DNA of 64,000 nucleotides from Parerythrobacter jejuensis (GTDB lineage: Bacteria; Pseudomonadota; Alphaproteobacteria; Sphingomonadales; Sphingomonadaceae). The stretch is taken from assembly GCF_039536765.1 (NCBI RefSeq), contig NZ_BAAAZF010000001.1:186001-250000 (forward strand), in the 5' to 3' direction. Positions 53,907 through 62,005 of this stretch are shown here, piece after piece. The position numbers were made by a program, and so were the translations under genes. Each line of letters starts with the position of its first letter. Position 1 is the stretch's first letter. The notes below the pieces were generated by a model that saw only the letters and a list, made by a program, of their open reading frames with translations, was not told where the DNA came from and ran no database searches.

Positions 53907-54863
53907 CTATGCCGCTGCGATCGTCTGCGCGAAGGCAACTGCGTCGGTATTGCCTCCGGTGATCATGATAACGGTATCTGCATCAAGCTCGACCTTGCCC
54001 GCCAGGGCTGCGGCAAGTGCGGCGGCACCTCCGGGTTCCACCACCAGTTGCAATCGGGAAAAGGCGAAGCGCTGGGCTGCGCGCACTTCATCGTCGGTCA
54101 CTGTGACTCCTGGTTCCGAGCGACCGCCTAAGACAGACAAGTTGATCGGCTTGGTCGCCGTAGGTTGCAGCGCGTCGCAGATCGTCGCAGGCGGGTGTTC
54201 GCCGACCGGCACGATCTCTCCAGCGGCAATGGCCTGGCCGACCATATCCCAGCCGACGGGTTCCACCGGGACAATCCGGGCATCGGGGCAGGCAAGAGAG
54301 AGTCCGGCGGCGAGGCCACCCCCACCGCAACAGGCGATCACGCGGGACGGTTGCCGACCAAGCTGGTTCGTGATCTCGATCCCTGCGCTGCCCTGTCCTT
54401 CGATGACCCACTTGTCGCCAAAGGCATGGACCAGCGTGCCGCCTTTCTCGGCGATGATCGCGGCGGCGACCGCATCGCGATCTTCGCCCGGCCGGTCATA
54501 AAGGACGATCTCGGCTCCCAGCGCTTTGGTCGCCTCCAGCTTCACCTTGGGTGCATCGCGCGGCATCACAATGGTCGCTGCAATCCCCAACCGGCGAGCG
54601 GCCCATGCCACACCCTGCGCGTGGTTGCCGCTCGAGACTGCGACCACGCCTCGCGCCCGTTGTGCGTCGTCAAGCACGCGCAACCGGTTCCACCCGCCAC
54701 GGATCTTGAACGCGCCAATAGGCTGCAGGTTTTCGGCCTTCACCCAACACGCCGTTCCGTCGATTTCGACAGGCAGCAGCGGGGTAGGGGGCAGGAACGT
54801 GGCGATTGATTCTGCTGCCTCGATCACACCATCACGCGTCGGCATCGTATCGGCGCCGGTCAT
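53907..54863 (-). CDS. PLP-dependent threonine dehydratase/serine racemase-type enzyme
   Basis: A 318-residue fold-type II PLP enzyme. The Schiff-base Lys is K53 in PIGAFKIRGG, and the phosphate-binding glycine loop is CCGGGGLAAG. No regulatory ACT domain follows, as in catabolic threonine dehydratase or serine racemase. ATG 54863 (MTGADTMPTR) is chosen; the upstream in-frame ATG 54911 would place a 9-base tandem repeat inside the coding region. Confidence 0.87.
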   Translation of the reverse strand: MTGADTMPTRDGVIEAAESIATFLPPTPLLPVEIDGTACWVKAENLQPIGAFKIRGGWNRLRVLDDAQRARGVVAVSSGNHAQGVAWAARRLGIAATIVMPRDAPKVKLEATKALGAEIVLYDRPGEDRDAVAAAIIAEKGGTLVHAFGDKWVIEGQGSAGIEITNQLGRQPSRVIACCGGGGLAAGLSLACPDARIVPVEPVGWDMVGQAIAAGEIVPVGEHPPATICDALQPTATKPINLSVLGGRSEPGVTVTDDEVRAAQRFAFSRLQLVVEPGGAAALAAALAGKVELDADTVIMITGGNTDAVAFAQTIAAA

Positions 54864-54880
54864 GCGCAAAGTCCTACACG

Positions 54881-54898
54881 ATGGAACACATGGAACAC
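54881..54898. repeat. Two tandem copies of a 9-base unit
   Basis: ATGGAACAC occurs twice in direct tandem just upstream of the threonine dehydratase gene. It may be a chance duplication or a regulator half-site array. Confidence 0.6.
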
Positions 54899-55094
54899 TG
54901 TCCTGAAGCAAAATTTGCAGGGGCCGTGCGCGGATGAAAAGGCGCTGCGGAGGGCGGGCATGTAACTGGTCGGGATTGCGGTCATATCCGCGCTATGCCG
55001 CATCGCTGCGCAGTAGGAAATCGCCGGATCGTTTTACCCCCACTCCGCATTACACTAAGAGTCGCGCAAGAATCGCATTTGAAAGGCCAATCCC

Positions 55095-56306
55095 ATGTCT
55101 ACAGTCCTCGTGATCGGAGCCGGTGGCGTCAGCTCGGTCTGCGTCCACAAAATGGCGTTCAATGCCGATATCTTCACCAGCATCCATCTGGCCAGCCGCA
55201 CCAAGAGCAAATGCGATGCCATCGCCGCCAGTGTTAAGGAGCGCGCCGGGCAGGATGTCAGCACCTACGAGATCGATGCTGAAGAAGTTCCGGCGATGGT
55301 GAATTTGATCCGCAAGGTGCAGCCCAGCCTCGTCGTCAATCTCGCATTGCCGTATCAGGACCTGCCAATCATGGATGCGTGCCTGGAGGCTGGTGTGCAC
55401 TATCTCGACACCGCCAATTACGAGCCCAAGGACGAGGCGAAGTTCGAATACAAATGGCAATGGGCCTATCACGACCGCTTCAAGGAAGCGGGACTGATGG
55501 CTCTGCTCGGCAGCGGCTTCGATCCAGGCGTGACCAGCGTTTTCACGATGTGGTTCAAGAAGCACAAGCTGAAGACTATCCGCCAACTCGATATCCTCGA
55601 CTGCAATGGCGGCGATCACGGGCAGGCCTTTGCCACGAATTTCAACCCGGAAATCAATATCCGCGAAGTCACCGCGCCGGCCCGGCATTGGGAAAACGGG
55701 GAGTGGGTAGAAACGCCAGCGATGCAGGTGATGACCGAGTTCGATTTTGACGCGGTCGGGCCGAAGAACGCCTACATGATGTATCACGAGGAGCTGGAGA
55801 GCCTGACCAAGTTCAATCCGGAGATAGAGCGCGCGCGTTTCTGGATGACCTTTGGAGACGAGTATATCAAGCACCTCACCGTGCTGCAGAATGTCGGCAT
55901 GACAGGGATTGATCCGATCAAGTACCAGGGTCGGGAGATCATCCCGCTGCAATTCCTCGCCGCTGTCTTGCCCAAGCCGGAGACCCTGGGCGAGACCACC
56001 ACCGGCAACACCAATATTGGCTGCATTGCGACCGGCGAGGCGCTCGATGGATCAGGTGAGAAGACCTTCTACATCAACAATATTTGCAGCCATGAAGCAG
56101 CCTTCGAAGAGACCGGTAATCAGGGTGTCAGCTATACGACCGGCGTCCCCGCCATGATCGGCAGTGCCATGATGCTGAGCGGAACCTGGATTGGTGACGG
56201 CGTGTTCAACATGGAAGAGTTCGACCCCGATCCGTTTATGGACATGCTGAACCAGCACGGCCTGCCGTGGCAGGTGAAGGAGCTGGACGGACCGGTGGAG
56301 TTCTAA
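55095..56306 (+). CDS. Carboxy(nor)spermidine dehydrogenase (saccharopine dehydrogenase family)
   Basis: A 403-residue NADPH-dependent enzyme that reductively joins aspartate beta-semialdehyde to putrescine or diaminopropane. The N-terminal Rossmann loop is VIGAGGVSSVC. The segment VVNLALPYQDLPIMDACLEAGVHYLDTA is typical of the saccharopine dehydrogenase family. The name rests on family plus context: a matching decarboxylase (57828) and ornithine decarboxylase (60743) lie within 7 kb. Saccharopine dehydrogenase proper is less likely. Its stop shares CTAA with the convergent serine hydrolase. Confidence 0.87.
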   Translation: MSTVLVIGAGGVSSVCVHKMAFNADIFTSIHLASRTKSKCDAIAASVKERAGQDVSTYEIDAEEVPAMVNLIRKVQPSLVVNLALPYQDLPIMDACLEAGVHYLDTANYEPKDEAKFEYKWQWAYHDRFKEAGLMALLGSGFDPGVTSVFTMWFKKHKLKTIRQLDILDCNGGDHGQAFATNFNPEINIREVTAPARHWENGEWVETPAMQVMTEFDFDAVGPKNAYMMYHEELESLTKFNPEIERARFWMTFGDEYIKHLTVLQNVGMTGIDPIKYQGREIIPLQFLAAVLPKPETLGETTTGNTNIGCIATGEALDGSGEKTFYINNICSHEAAFEETGNQGVSYTTGVPAMIGSAMMLSGTWIGDGVFNMEEFDPDPFMDMLNQHGLPWQVKELDGPVEF

Positions 56307-57745
56307 ACCTGCTCCGGCGCAGCCTTACCAAAATATGCCAAGATCAGCCGGAAGACAGCCCACAAAACACCCATGGTCGCGGTGGCTATAAGGAGCAGAC
56401 CAACATCAGGTTGGAACAGTCCTATAGTTGCCAATGATGCGCCAAATATCCTTGGCACCGCGACAAGAATGAAGATAGCCGCAGCCACAGTTGTGACGAG
56501 CGGAAACCACAGGCTGAACAGGCCGAAAGGACCCGTTTTCGCACGGAGGGCTGCTCTGTAGCGATAGGCCCAGACCATGCTCAACAGATAGATGATGGGC
56601 AGCAATGCCAAGCTGATGAAAAGCGCTTTCTGCCATGTCCTACTGGTTTCGCCATGGTACGCGAGGCCGAGTGCTCTGGCCGTGATGCCATTGCGGAGCT
56701 GGATTGTTTCGCCAAAGCCGGTTCCACTTCCGGCGTTTACCAGGACTATGGCAGCCTTTTTCTCTGCCGGTTTCATCGTAGCCAGGGCTTCAAAGCCGGG
56801 AGATGACCCGGAATGAAAGACGGTTCCTTTCTCCTCGTCCAGAAACCATCCGAAGCCGTAGTATGGTGACAGCTCGCTCGCAGGTTGCATCATCGCTTGT
56901 TTGCCGGCAGCGCTCAGGATGTCGTCCTTCTCGTTCATCATCAATTGCAGATAGCGGGCCAGATCAGCCGCGCTTGCCACAATGCCACCCTGCGGGGCCG
57001 AGCCTGGACCCGAGGGGTTGAAGGTCATTGCCTTCTTTGTGCCAAACCAGGGCCTGTGACCGGTGGCCATGTCGCCGTTGATTGTTCCGTCCGAGACGAA
57101 ACTGTCGCGCATTTCCGCAGGCTCCATGATGCGCGATTCTATGTAGGTGGCAAAGTCTTGTCCGCTAACCACCTCGATAACGCGGCCCAGCACCTTGTAA
57201 TTGTGGTTCGAGTATTCCCACCGGGTACCGGGGGAGTAGGCGGGCTCCTCCTGTGCAATCTGGGCGGCTTGATACGCGAGGATATCCCCATCATCGGTAC
57301 GATCTTTGTGGGATGCGTTGCCCTGAAAGGTTGAAAAGCCGCTTGTGTGACTAAGCAATTGGCGAATTGTTACGCCACCTGCGGGGCGCTCGGCAAAGAC
57401 CGGGAGATAGTCGGACACGGGCGCATCAAGCTCGATCTTCTCGGCTTCCATCAACTGCATGATGGCCAGTGCAGTGAAGCTTTTCGAAACGGAACCCGTG
57501 AGGAACGGGGTGTCTTCGGTTACGACTGTTCCTGTGTCCACATTCGATACGCCGCGCGCTCGCGCGACAATGGCGTTTCCATTTGTGACAATTCCATAGG
57601 CCAGGCCCGGAACCCCGGAATTCGGCATTTCGCGCTCAACGAAATCTTCGATGGAGCCCAAACCCTGATTTGCCGACAGAGTAACGGCGAAGCCGAAAGC
57701 GAGCGCAGTTAGCGAAAACCATTTGGTCAAAACCGAAAGTACCAT
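56303..57745 (-). CDS. Class C beta-lactamase-fold serine hydrolase with membrane tail
   Basis: A 480-residue protein: a signal peptide, then a class C/PBP4-type hydrolase domain with S85-x-x-K88 (GSVSK), Y178-S-N, and HSGSSPGF as the third motif. About 110 C-terminal residues then form several transmembrane helices (from about residue 365). The hydrolase is most likely an esterase or peptidase; the membrane tail suggests an envelope substrate. It lies between polyamine genes but runs against them. Confidence 0.87.
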   Translation of the reverse strand: MVLSVLTKWFSLTALAFGFAVTLSANQGLGSIEDFVEREMPNSGVPGLAYGIVTNGNAIVARARGVSNVDTGTVVTEDTPFLTGSVSKSFTALAIMQLMEAEKIELDAPVSDYLPVFAERPAGGVTIRQLLSHTSGFSTFQGNASHKDRTDDGDILAYQAAQIAQEEPAYSPGTRWEYSNHNYKVLGRVIEVVSGQDFATYIESRIMEPAEMRDSFVSDGTINGDMATGHRPWFGTKKAMTFNPSGPGSAPQGGIVASAADLARYLQLMMNEKDDILSAAGKQAMMQPASELSPYYGFGWFLDEEKGTVFHSGSSPGFEALATMKPAEKKAAIVLVNAGSGTGFGETIQLRNGITARALGLAYHGETSRTWQKALFISLALLPIIYLLSMVWAYRYRAALRAKTGPFGLFSLWFPLVTTVAAAIFILVAVPRIFGASLATIGLFQPDVGLLLIATATMGVLWAVFRLILAYFGKAAPEQV

Positions 57746-57827
57746 CCTTGGATGTCTAGCACGTGCGTGCCTCCGACCAAGACGTATCCCCGTTCATTCG
57801 ACCAATGACATGTGAAAGGATTGGTTT

Positions 57828-59024
57828 ATGGGGAGCGCTATGACCATGGAAACCAAGGCTGGCGATCCCGGTGCATTCGCCCAATTCGACCTTTCGCGTG
57901 TCGACAGCCCTGCCTTCGTCGTCGATGCGGCGAAATTGCGGGCGAACCTGCAGATCCTCGCTGAAATTCGCGATGTGGCGGATATCAAGATGCTGGCTGC
58001 GCTCAAGGCGTTCTCGATGCATGCGGTGGCCCCGATGATCGGGGAGTATCTCGATGGCACCTGCACCAGCGGCTTGTGGGAGGCGCGGCTGGCGAGCGAG
58101 TTTTATGATGGCGAGATCAGCACCTATTGCGCGGCGTACAAGCCCGAGGACCTGGAAGAAGTCTGTCGCCTGTCAGACCATGTCATATTCAATTCGCCGC
58201 AGCAGAAAGAGCGGGCGCGGTTGATCCTTGATCAAGCGCGACTGACCGGCGGCGACTTCGATATTGGATTGCGGATCAATCCGCAGGTCCCGACGGGGGA
58301 AGTGCCGCGTTATGATCCTTCCTCCCCCGGCTCGCGGCTCGGCTTTCCGATCGACCAGCTTGAGCCGGAGATGATGGAAGGCGTGGACGGGATCCACTTC
58401 CATAATCTGTGCGAGCAGGGCTTCGAGCCGTTGGCGCAGACATGGGACAAGGTGTTCGATGCGATCGAGCCATGGTTCGGACAGCTCAAATGGATCAATA
58501 TGGGCGGCGGGCACCACATTACGCGAGCCGACTATGCGCGCGAGGAACTGGTGGAATTCCTGCGTGACGCGAAAGAGGATACCGGCGCCGAGATTTACCT
58601 CGAGCCGGGCGAGGCTGTGGCGCTGGATGCAGGAATACTGGTCGGGACCATTCTCGACAGCGGTTTCAACGAAGTGCCTTTCGCGATCACCGATGTCTCT
58701 GCCACGTGCCATATGCCCGATGTTATCGAAGCTCCGTATCGGCCGGCGATGCTGGGCGAAGAAGCGGGTGGGGAGGGCGCTCCCGTGCGCCTTGGTGGCC
58801 CGTCATGCCTCGCAGGGGACGTGATTGGCGATTACAGCCTGCCGGTGCCCAACCAGGCCGGGCAGCGTGTCGCCTTCCTCGACCAGGCGCATTATTCGAT
58901 GGTGAAGACCAACACATTCAACGGTGTGCCGCTGCCGAGCATCTATCTGTGGGATAGCGAAACCGACCAGCTCGAGCTGGTCAAAGAGTTCGGCTACGAG
59001 GATTTCCGCAACCGGTTGAGCTAG
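57828..59024 (+). CDS. nspC: Carboxynorspermidine/carboxyspermidine decarboxylase
   Basis: PLP fold-type III decarboxylase, 398 residues. It makes norspermidine or spermidine from the carboxy precursor. The PLP Lys is K60 in MLAALKAFSMHAV, and the glycine-rich phosphate site lies around WINMGGGHHIT. The pair with the dehydrogenase at 55095 defines the alternative spermidine route. The start ATG 57828 follows aaagga. Its TAG shares CTAG with the opposite DUF3137 gene. Confidence 0.9.
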   Translation: MGSAMTMETKAGDPGAFAQFDLSRVDSPAFVVDAAKLRANLQILAEIRDVADIKMLAALKAFSMHAVAPMIGEYLDGTCTSGLWEARLASEFYDGEISTYCAAYKPEDLEEVCRLSDHVIFNSPQQKERARLILDQARLTGGDFDIGLRINPQVPTGEVPRYDPSSPGSRLGFPIDQLEPEMMEGVDGIHFHNLCEQGFEPLAQTWDKVFDAIEPWFGQLKWINMGGGHHITRADYAREELVEFLRDAKEDTGAEIYLEPGEAVALDAGILVGTILDSGFNEVPFAITDVSATCHMPDVIEAPYRPAMLGEEAGGEGAPVRLGGPSCLAGDVIGDYSLPVPNQAGQRVAFLDQAHYSMVKTNTFNGVPLPSIYLWDSETDQLELVKEFGYEDFRNRLS

Positions 59025-59998
59025 TCGCCAAATCCGTAGGTGCGGTTGATCGATTTCGCCAGTCGTCCCATCGAGGCGAATTGCTCGGCGCATTTTTCGA
59101 CCATGAAGCGGTCGCTTGCCGGGTTCATAGTACCCCCTTCGAACATGTTGCCGCCACGGACCGCAACCACGATATCGCCCTCTACGAAAAGCGAGCAGAT
59201 ATCCTGCCCGTCAAATGCGGCCTCCAGCTTGAGCAAGCGTTCGACATAGAGTGGATCGACGAGGAAGCGGGCTTCGGTCTGGTCGTCGCTCCAGACTTCG
59301 AACAGATCGTCAAATTCAGGGTGGACCATGTCGACCGTGTCGAGTTGGTGCCCCTCGAATTTCACGCTGTCTTTGCGATCGCCAAAGCCGAGCCAGCTCT
59401 TATGTTTGCCCGCACGTTGCACCAGCGTGATGCCGTGGAAGCGACGCCCCGATGCAATCCGGATGATGGCGCCGCGGAAAACCGTAACCCAGCGGCGGTT
59501 CTTGCCCGAGCCCTTCTTCTGGCACAGATGCGCTTCGTGGAGCAGGAATGGCAGCCCCTCCAGTTCTCCGCTCCAGAAATCTTCCAGTTCGGCGCGCTGG
59601 TGGCGTGGGACCAGCCTGAACTGTTTCGCCAAGTCGAACTCGCGACCTTCTTTGCCATCATGGCTGTAAGTCATACCCAGCGCGTCGGCGATACCTTCGT
59701 TGATGCCGATTTTGACCCGCTTCTTGGCCGCGCGGATCGGCCCCGTCGCCCAGCCAAATGCGAAGGTGACGATGAACCCTGAGACCCACAATTTGGGGAA
59801 CAGCTCGACAGGCACCAGTATGATTGCGATCAACAAGAGCGGGCCGAGTACCATTGCGGCCTTCCAGCCCCGGGCCCACGCCTGCGCAGTCGCCTCAACA
59901 CGCGCATGGCGCTGTTCTTCCAGGAATTGCCCCAGAGATCCGGCCATCAGCCGGTCGATATCGGGTATCTCGACTATGCGCTTGACCCCCAGTGCCAC
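59021..59998 (-). CDS. DUF3137 membrane protein
   Basis: A protein of 325 residues from GTG 59998 (308 from ATG 59947). A short N-terminal part (IDRLMAGSLGQFLEEQ) is followed by two transmembrane helices and a long cytoplasmic DUF3137 domain with GKNRRWVTVFRGAIIRI. DUF3137 proteins commonly sit beside lemA, as here. I pick GTG 59998 because IPDIDRLMAG belongs to the family pattern, but it leaves just 39 bases to the divergent lemA start, so ATG 59947 is not excluded. Confidence 0.8.
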   Translation of the reverse strand: MALGVKRIVEIPDIDRLMAGSLGQFLEEQRHARVEATAQAWARGWKAAMVLGPLLLIAIILVPVELFPKLWVSGFIVTFAFGWATGPIRAAKKRVKIGINEGIADALGMTYSHDGKEGREFDLAKQFRLVPRHQRAELEDFWSGELEGLPFLLHEAHLCQKKGSGKNRRWVTVFRGAIIRIASGRRFHGITLVQRAGKHKSWLGFGDRKDSVKFEGHQLDTVDMVHPEFDDLFEVWSDDQTEARFLVDPLYVERLLKLEAAFDGQDICSLFVEGDIVVAVRGGNMFEGGTMNPASDRFMVEKCAEQFASMGRLAKSINRTYGFGD

Positions 59999-60037
59999 TT
60001 GCGTTCCAATACCCAGACTAACGAAGGGGAGTTGGCG

Positions 60038-60589
60038 ATGGAATGGGTGATCGTGATTGGCGTGGTGGTTGTCCTCGCGATTTTCGTGATCGGTATCTAC
60101 AATCGCCTGGTCGGCTTGCGGCAGAATGTCCGGCAAGGGGTGGCGGATATCGACGCCCAGTTGCGCCAACGCCATGATCTGATCCCCAATCTGGTCGAGA
60201 CGGTGAAGGGCTATGCGTCGCACGAGACGGACACTCTGGAACAGGTGACCGAAGCGCGCAATCGCGCGGCTTCGGGGCAAGTCAGCTCTTCGGATGAGGC
60301 GCAGCTGAAGATCGCGCTCGATCGCCTGTTGGCGCTGAGCGAGAATTATCCGGACCTGAAGGCCAATGTGAACTTCCAGGAGCTGCAACGCGAACTGGCA
60401 AATACCGAAGACAAACTGGCTGCCGCCCGACGTGCGCTGAATGCCGCAGTGTCGCGGTTCAATACCGCGCGGGAGAGTTTCCCGGCGATCCTGTTTGCCG
60501 GTGCTCTCGGTTTTCAGGAAGCCGATTTTCATCGCCTCGATGACAGCGAGAAGGGCACGGTGGACCAGGTTCCCCAAGTGTCATTCTGA
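60038..60589 (+). CDS. lemA: LemA-family protein
   Basis: A 183-residue protein: one N-terminal transmembrane helix (about residues 3-21), then a helical-bundle LemA domain. The typical signature is YNRLVGLRQNVRQGVADIDAQLRQRHDLIPNLVE, with NFQELQRELANTEDKLAAARR. Function in bacteria is unresolved, and the divergent DUF3137 neighbour is the usual partner. ATG 60038 has aaggggag upstream; readings starting at 59906 run across the divergent gap and into the DUF3137 gene. Confidence 0.9.
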   Translation: MEWVIVIGVVVVLAIFVIGIYNRLVGLRQNVRQGVADIDAQLRQRHDLIPNLVETVKGYASHETDTLEQVTEARNRAASGQVSSSDEAQLKIALDRLLALSENYPDLKANVNFQELQRELANTEDKLAAARRALNAAVSRFNTARESFPAILFAGALGFQEADFHRLDDSEKGTVDQVPQVSF

Positions 60590-60621
60590 CCGGGCAAGAA
60601 CGCGCGCATTGGATGCATTTT

Positions 60622-60655
60622 TTGATTTGCGATTCCGCGCCACTCGCTTATAGGC
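60622..60655 (+). promoter_or_regulatory. Putative promoter of the ornithine decarboxylase leader
   Basis: TTGATT at 60622-60627 and a TATAGG/TTATAG box around 60648-60655 with a spacer slightly longer than ideal. It stands immediately upstream of the RNA leader. Confidence 0.35.
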
Positions 60656-60664
60656 GCGCGCTCT

Positions 60665-60742
60665 GCCCCAAGGGACAATAACCGCAAGGCAGCCCTACAT
60701 CGACATACGGTCAGAACCTAAACCTTCTGGGGGTCCCTTGAG
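60665..60742 (+). ncRNA. speF-type cis-regulatory RNA leader of ornithine decarboxylase
   Basis: The leader contains ACAATAACCGCAAGGC and CCTACATCGACATACGG blocks that I recognise as the alphaproteobacterial speF motif. Arms CAAGGGA (60669-60675) and TCCCTTG (60734-60740) pair exactly and bring the leader's end, with gggg near the ribosome site, next to the TTG start at 60743. The motif is known upstream of ornithine decarboxylase genes; I know of no proven ligand for it. Presumably translation is switched by polyamine-related signals. Confidence 0.78.
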
Positions 60743-61945
60743 TTGCACATTTATCCAGATGCCAAGGCTGTAGTTCGCGCCCTAGCGCCGGACGAACCCA
60801 TTATCCTCAACCGCCCGCATGCCGCCGCACGCGCCGCCCGATTCTTCGTGCAGAAGTTTCCGGGCAAGTCGCTGTATGCCGTAAAGGCAAACCCGTCGCC
60901 CGACCTGTTGCAGGTCCTGTGGGAGAACGGGGTGACGCATTATGATGTGGCCTCGATTGCAGAGGTGCGTCTGGTGCGTGAAACGCTGCCCGGTGCGCAT
61001 TTGTGCTTCATGCATCCGGTCAAAACGCCGCGTGCGATTGCAGAGGCCTATCACAAGCATGGCTGCCGCACGTTCAGCCTGGACACGTTGGAAGAGCTTG
61101 AAAAAATCGTGGCTGCTTGTGCAGACGATGCCGGCAATCCGGCGACCGATCTGAAATTGTGTGTGCGCTTGCGGGTTTCTTCGGAATATTCCGAATTGTC
61201 GCTGGCCAGCAAGTTCGGCTGTGACCTGACTGAAGCCCCGGCACTGTTGCAAGCGACCCGCCAGCATTGCGATTGGCTGGGTGTGTGTTTCCATGTCGGC
61301 AGCCAGGCGATGACGCCGTTTGCATTCGTGCAGGCAATCGAGCGTGCCCGCGCAGCCATTGCCGATGCGAGCGTGGTGATCGATATGGTGGATGTCGGCG
61401 GCGGCTTCCCCAGTATTTATCCCGAACTCGATCCTCCTCCGCTGGAAGACTATTTCGAGATCATCCACAAGCATTTCGAAGCGCTGCCGATCGCCTATAA
61501 TGCTGAATTGTGGTGCGAGCCGGGACGCGCTCTGAGCGCAGAATACTCCTCCCTTGTCGTCAGGGTTGAGAAACGCCGCGGCGAAGAACTCTATATCAAT
61601 GATGGCGCTTACGGGGCCCTCTACGATGCAGCGCATGTAGGATGGAAATTCCCGGTCAAGGCGCTGGAAGATGATCTGATCAAGCCCGAGATAGGCTTTT
61701 CCTTCTATGGGCCGACTTGCGATGATGCGGATTTCATGGAGGGGCCATTCCTGCTGCCGGAAGACATTCAGGCGGGGGACTTCATCGAGGTCGGGATGCT
61801 GGGTGCCTATGGCGCGGCCATGAAAACCGGGTTCAACGGGTTCGGCAATGCGGAACAGTATGTGGTGGAGGACGAACCGATGGCCAGTCTCTATCGTGGC
61901 GATCGAGTGCTGCCTGCCAGCGACAATGTTGTGAGCCTACGCTAG
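60743..61945 (+). CDS. Ornithine decarboxylase (type III PLP)
   Basis: A 400-residue eukaryotic-like PLP decarboxylase. K48 in YAVKANPSP forms the Schiff base. The glycine loop is VDVGGGFPS, and the catalytic Cys is C326 in GPTCDDAD. It forms putrescine from ornithine; arginine or lysine preference cannot be excluded. It starts with TTG 60743 directly behind the RNA stem. No nearby ATG fits. Its product feeds the carboxyspermidine dehydrogenase/decarboxylase pair encoded upstream. Confidence 0.93.
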   Translation: MHIYPDAKAVVRALAPDEPIILNRPHAAARAARFFVQKFPGKSLYAVKANPSPDLLQVLWENGVTHYDVASIAEVRLVRETLPGAHLCFMHPVKTPRAIAEAYHKHGCRTFSLDTLEELEKIVAACADDAGNPATDLKLCVRLRVSSEYSELSLASKFGCDLTEAPALLQATRQHCDWLGVCFHVGSQAMTPFAFVQAIERARAAIADASVVIDMVDVGGGFPSIYPELDPPPLEDYFEIIHKHFEALPIAYNAELWCEPGRALSAEYSSLVVRVEKRRGEELYINDGAYGALYDAAHVGWKFPVKALEDDLIKPEIGFSFYGPTCDDADFMEGPFLLPEDIQAGDFIEVGMLGAYGAAMKTGFNGFGNAEQYVVEDEPMASLYRGDRVLPASDNVVSLR

Positions 61946-61950
61946 CGCCG

Positions 61951-61988
61951 TTGACCGTTGCATCCTTACTGTATTACATCAGTAATAC
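61951..61988 (+). promoter_or_regulatory. Promoter overlapped by an 18-base operator before the DUF5694 gene
   Basis: TTGACC (61951-61956) and a TATTAC/TTACAT box around 61972-61979. The perfect inverted repeat GTATTAC-ATCA-GTAATAC (61971-61988) covers the -10. The arrangement is typical of a repressor site. Confidence 0.5.
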
Positions 61989-62005
61989 GATAAGGAGTCT
62001 GTTTG

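Noticed and set aside
54881-54898. Tandem 9-mers as start of a CRISPR or VNTR array
   Set aside because: Only two copies, no spacer and no cas genes.
59999-60577. N-terminal extension of the DUF3137 frame across the lemA gene
   Set aside because: The extension is antisense to lemA, is His/Gln/Arg-rich without family similarity, and vanishes if the start is placed at 59998 or 59947.
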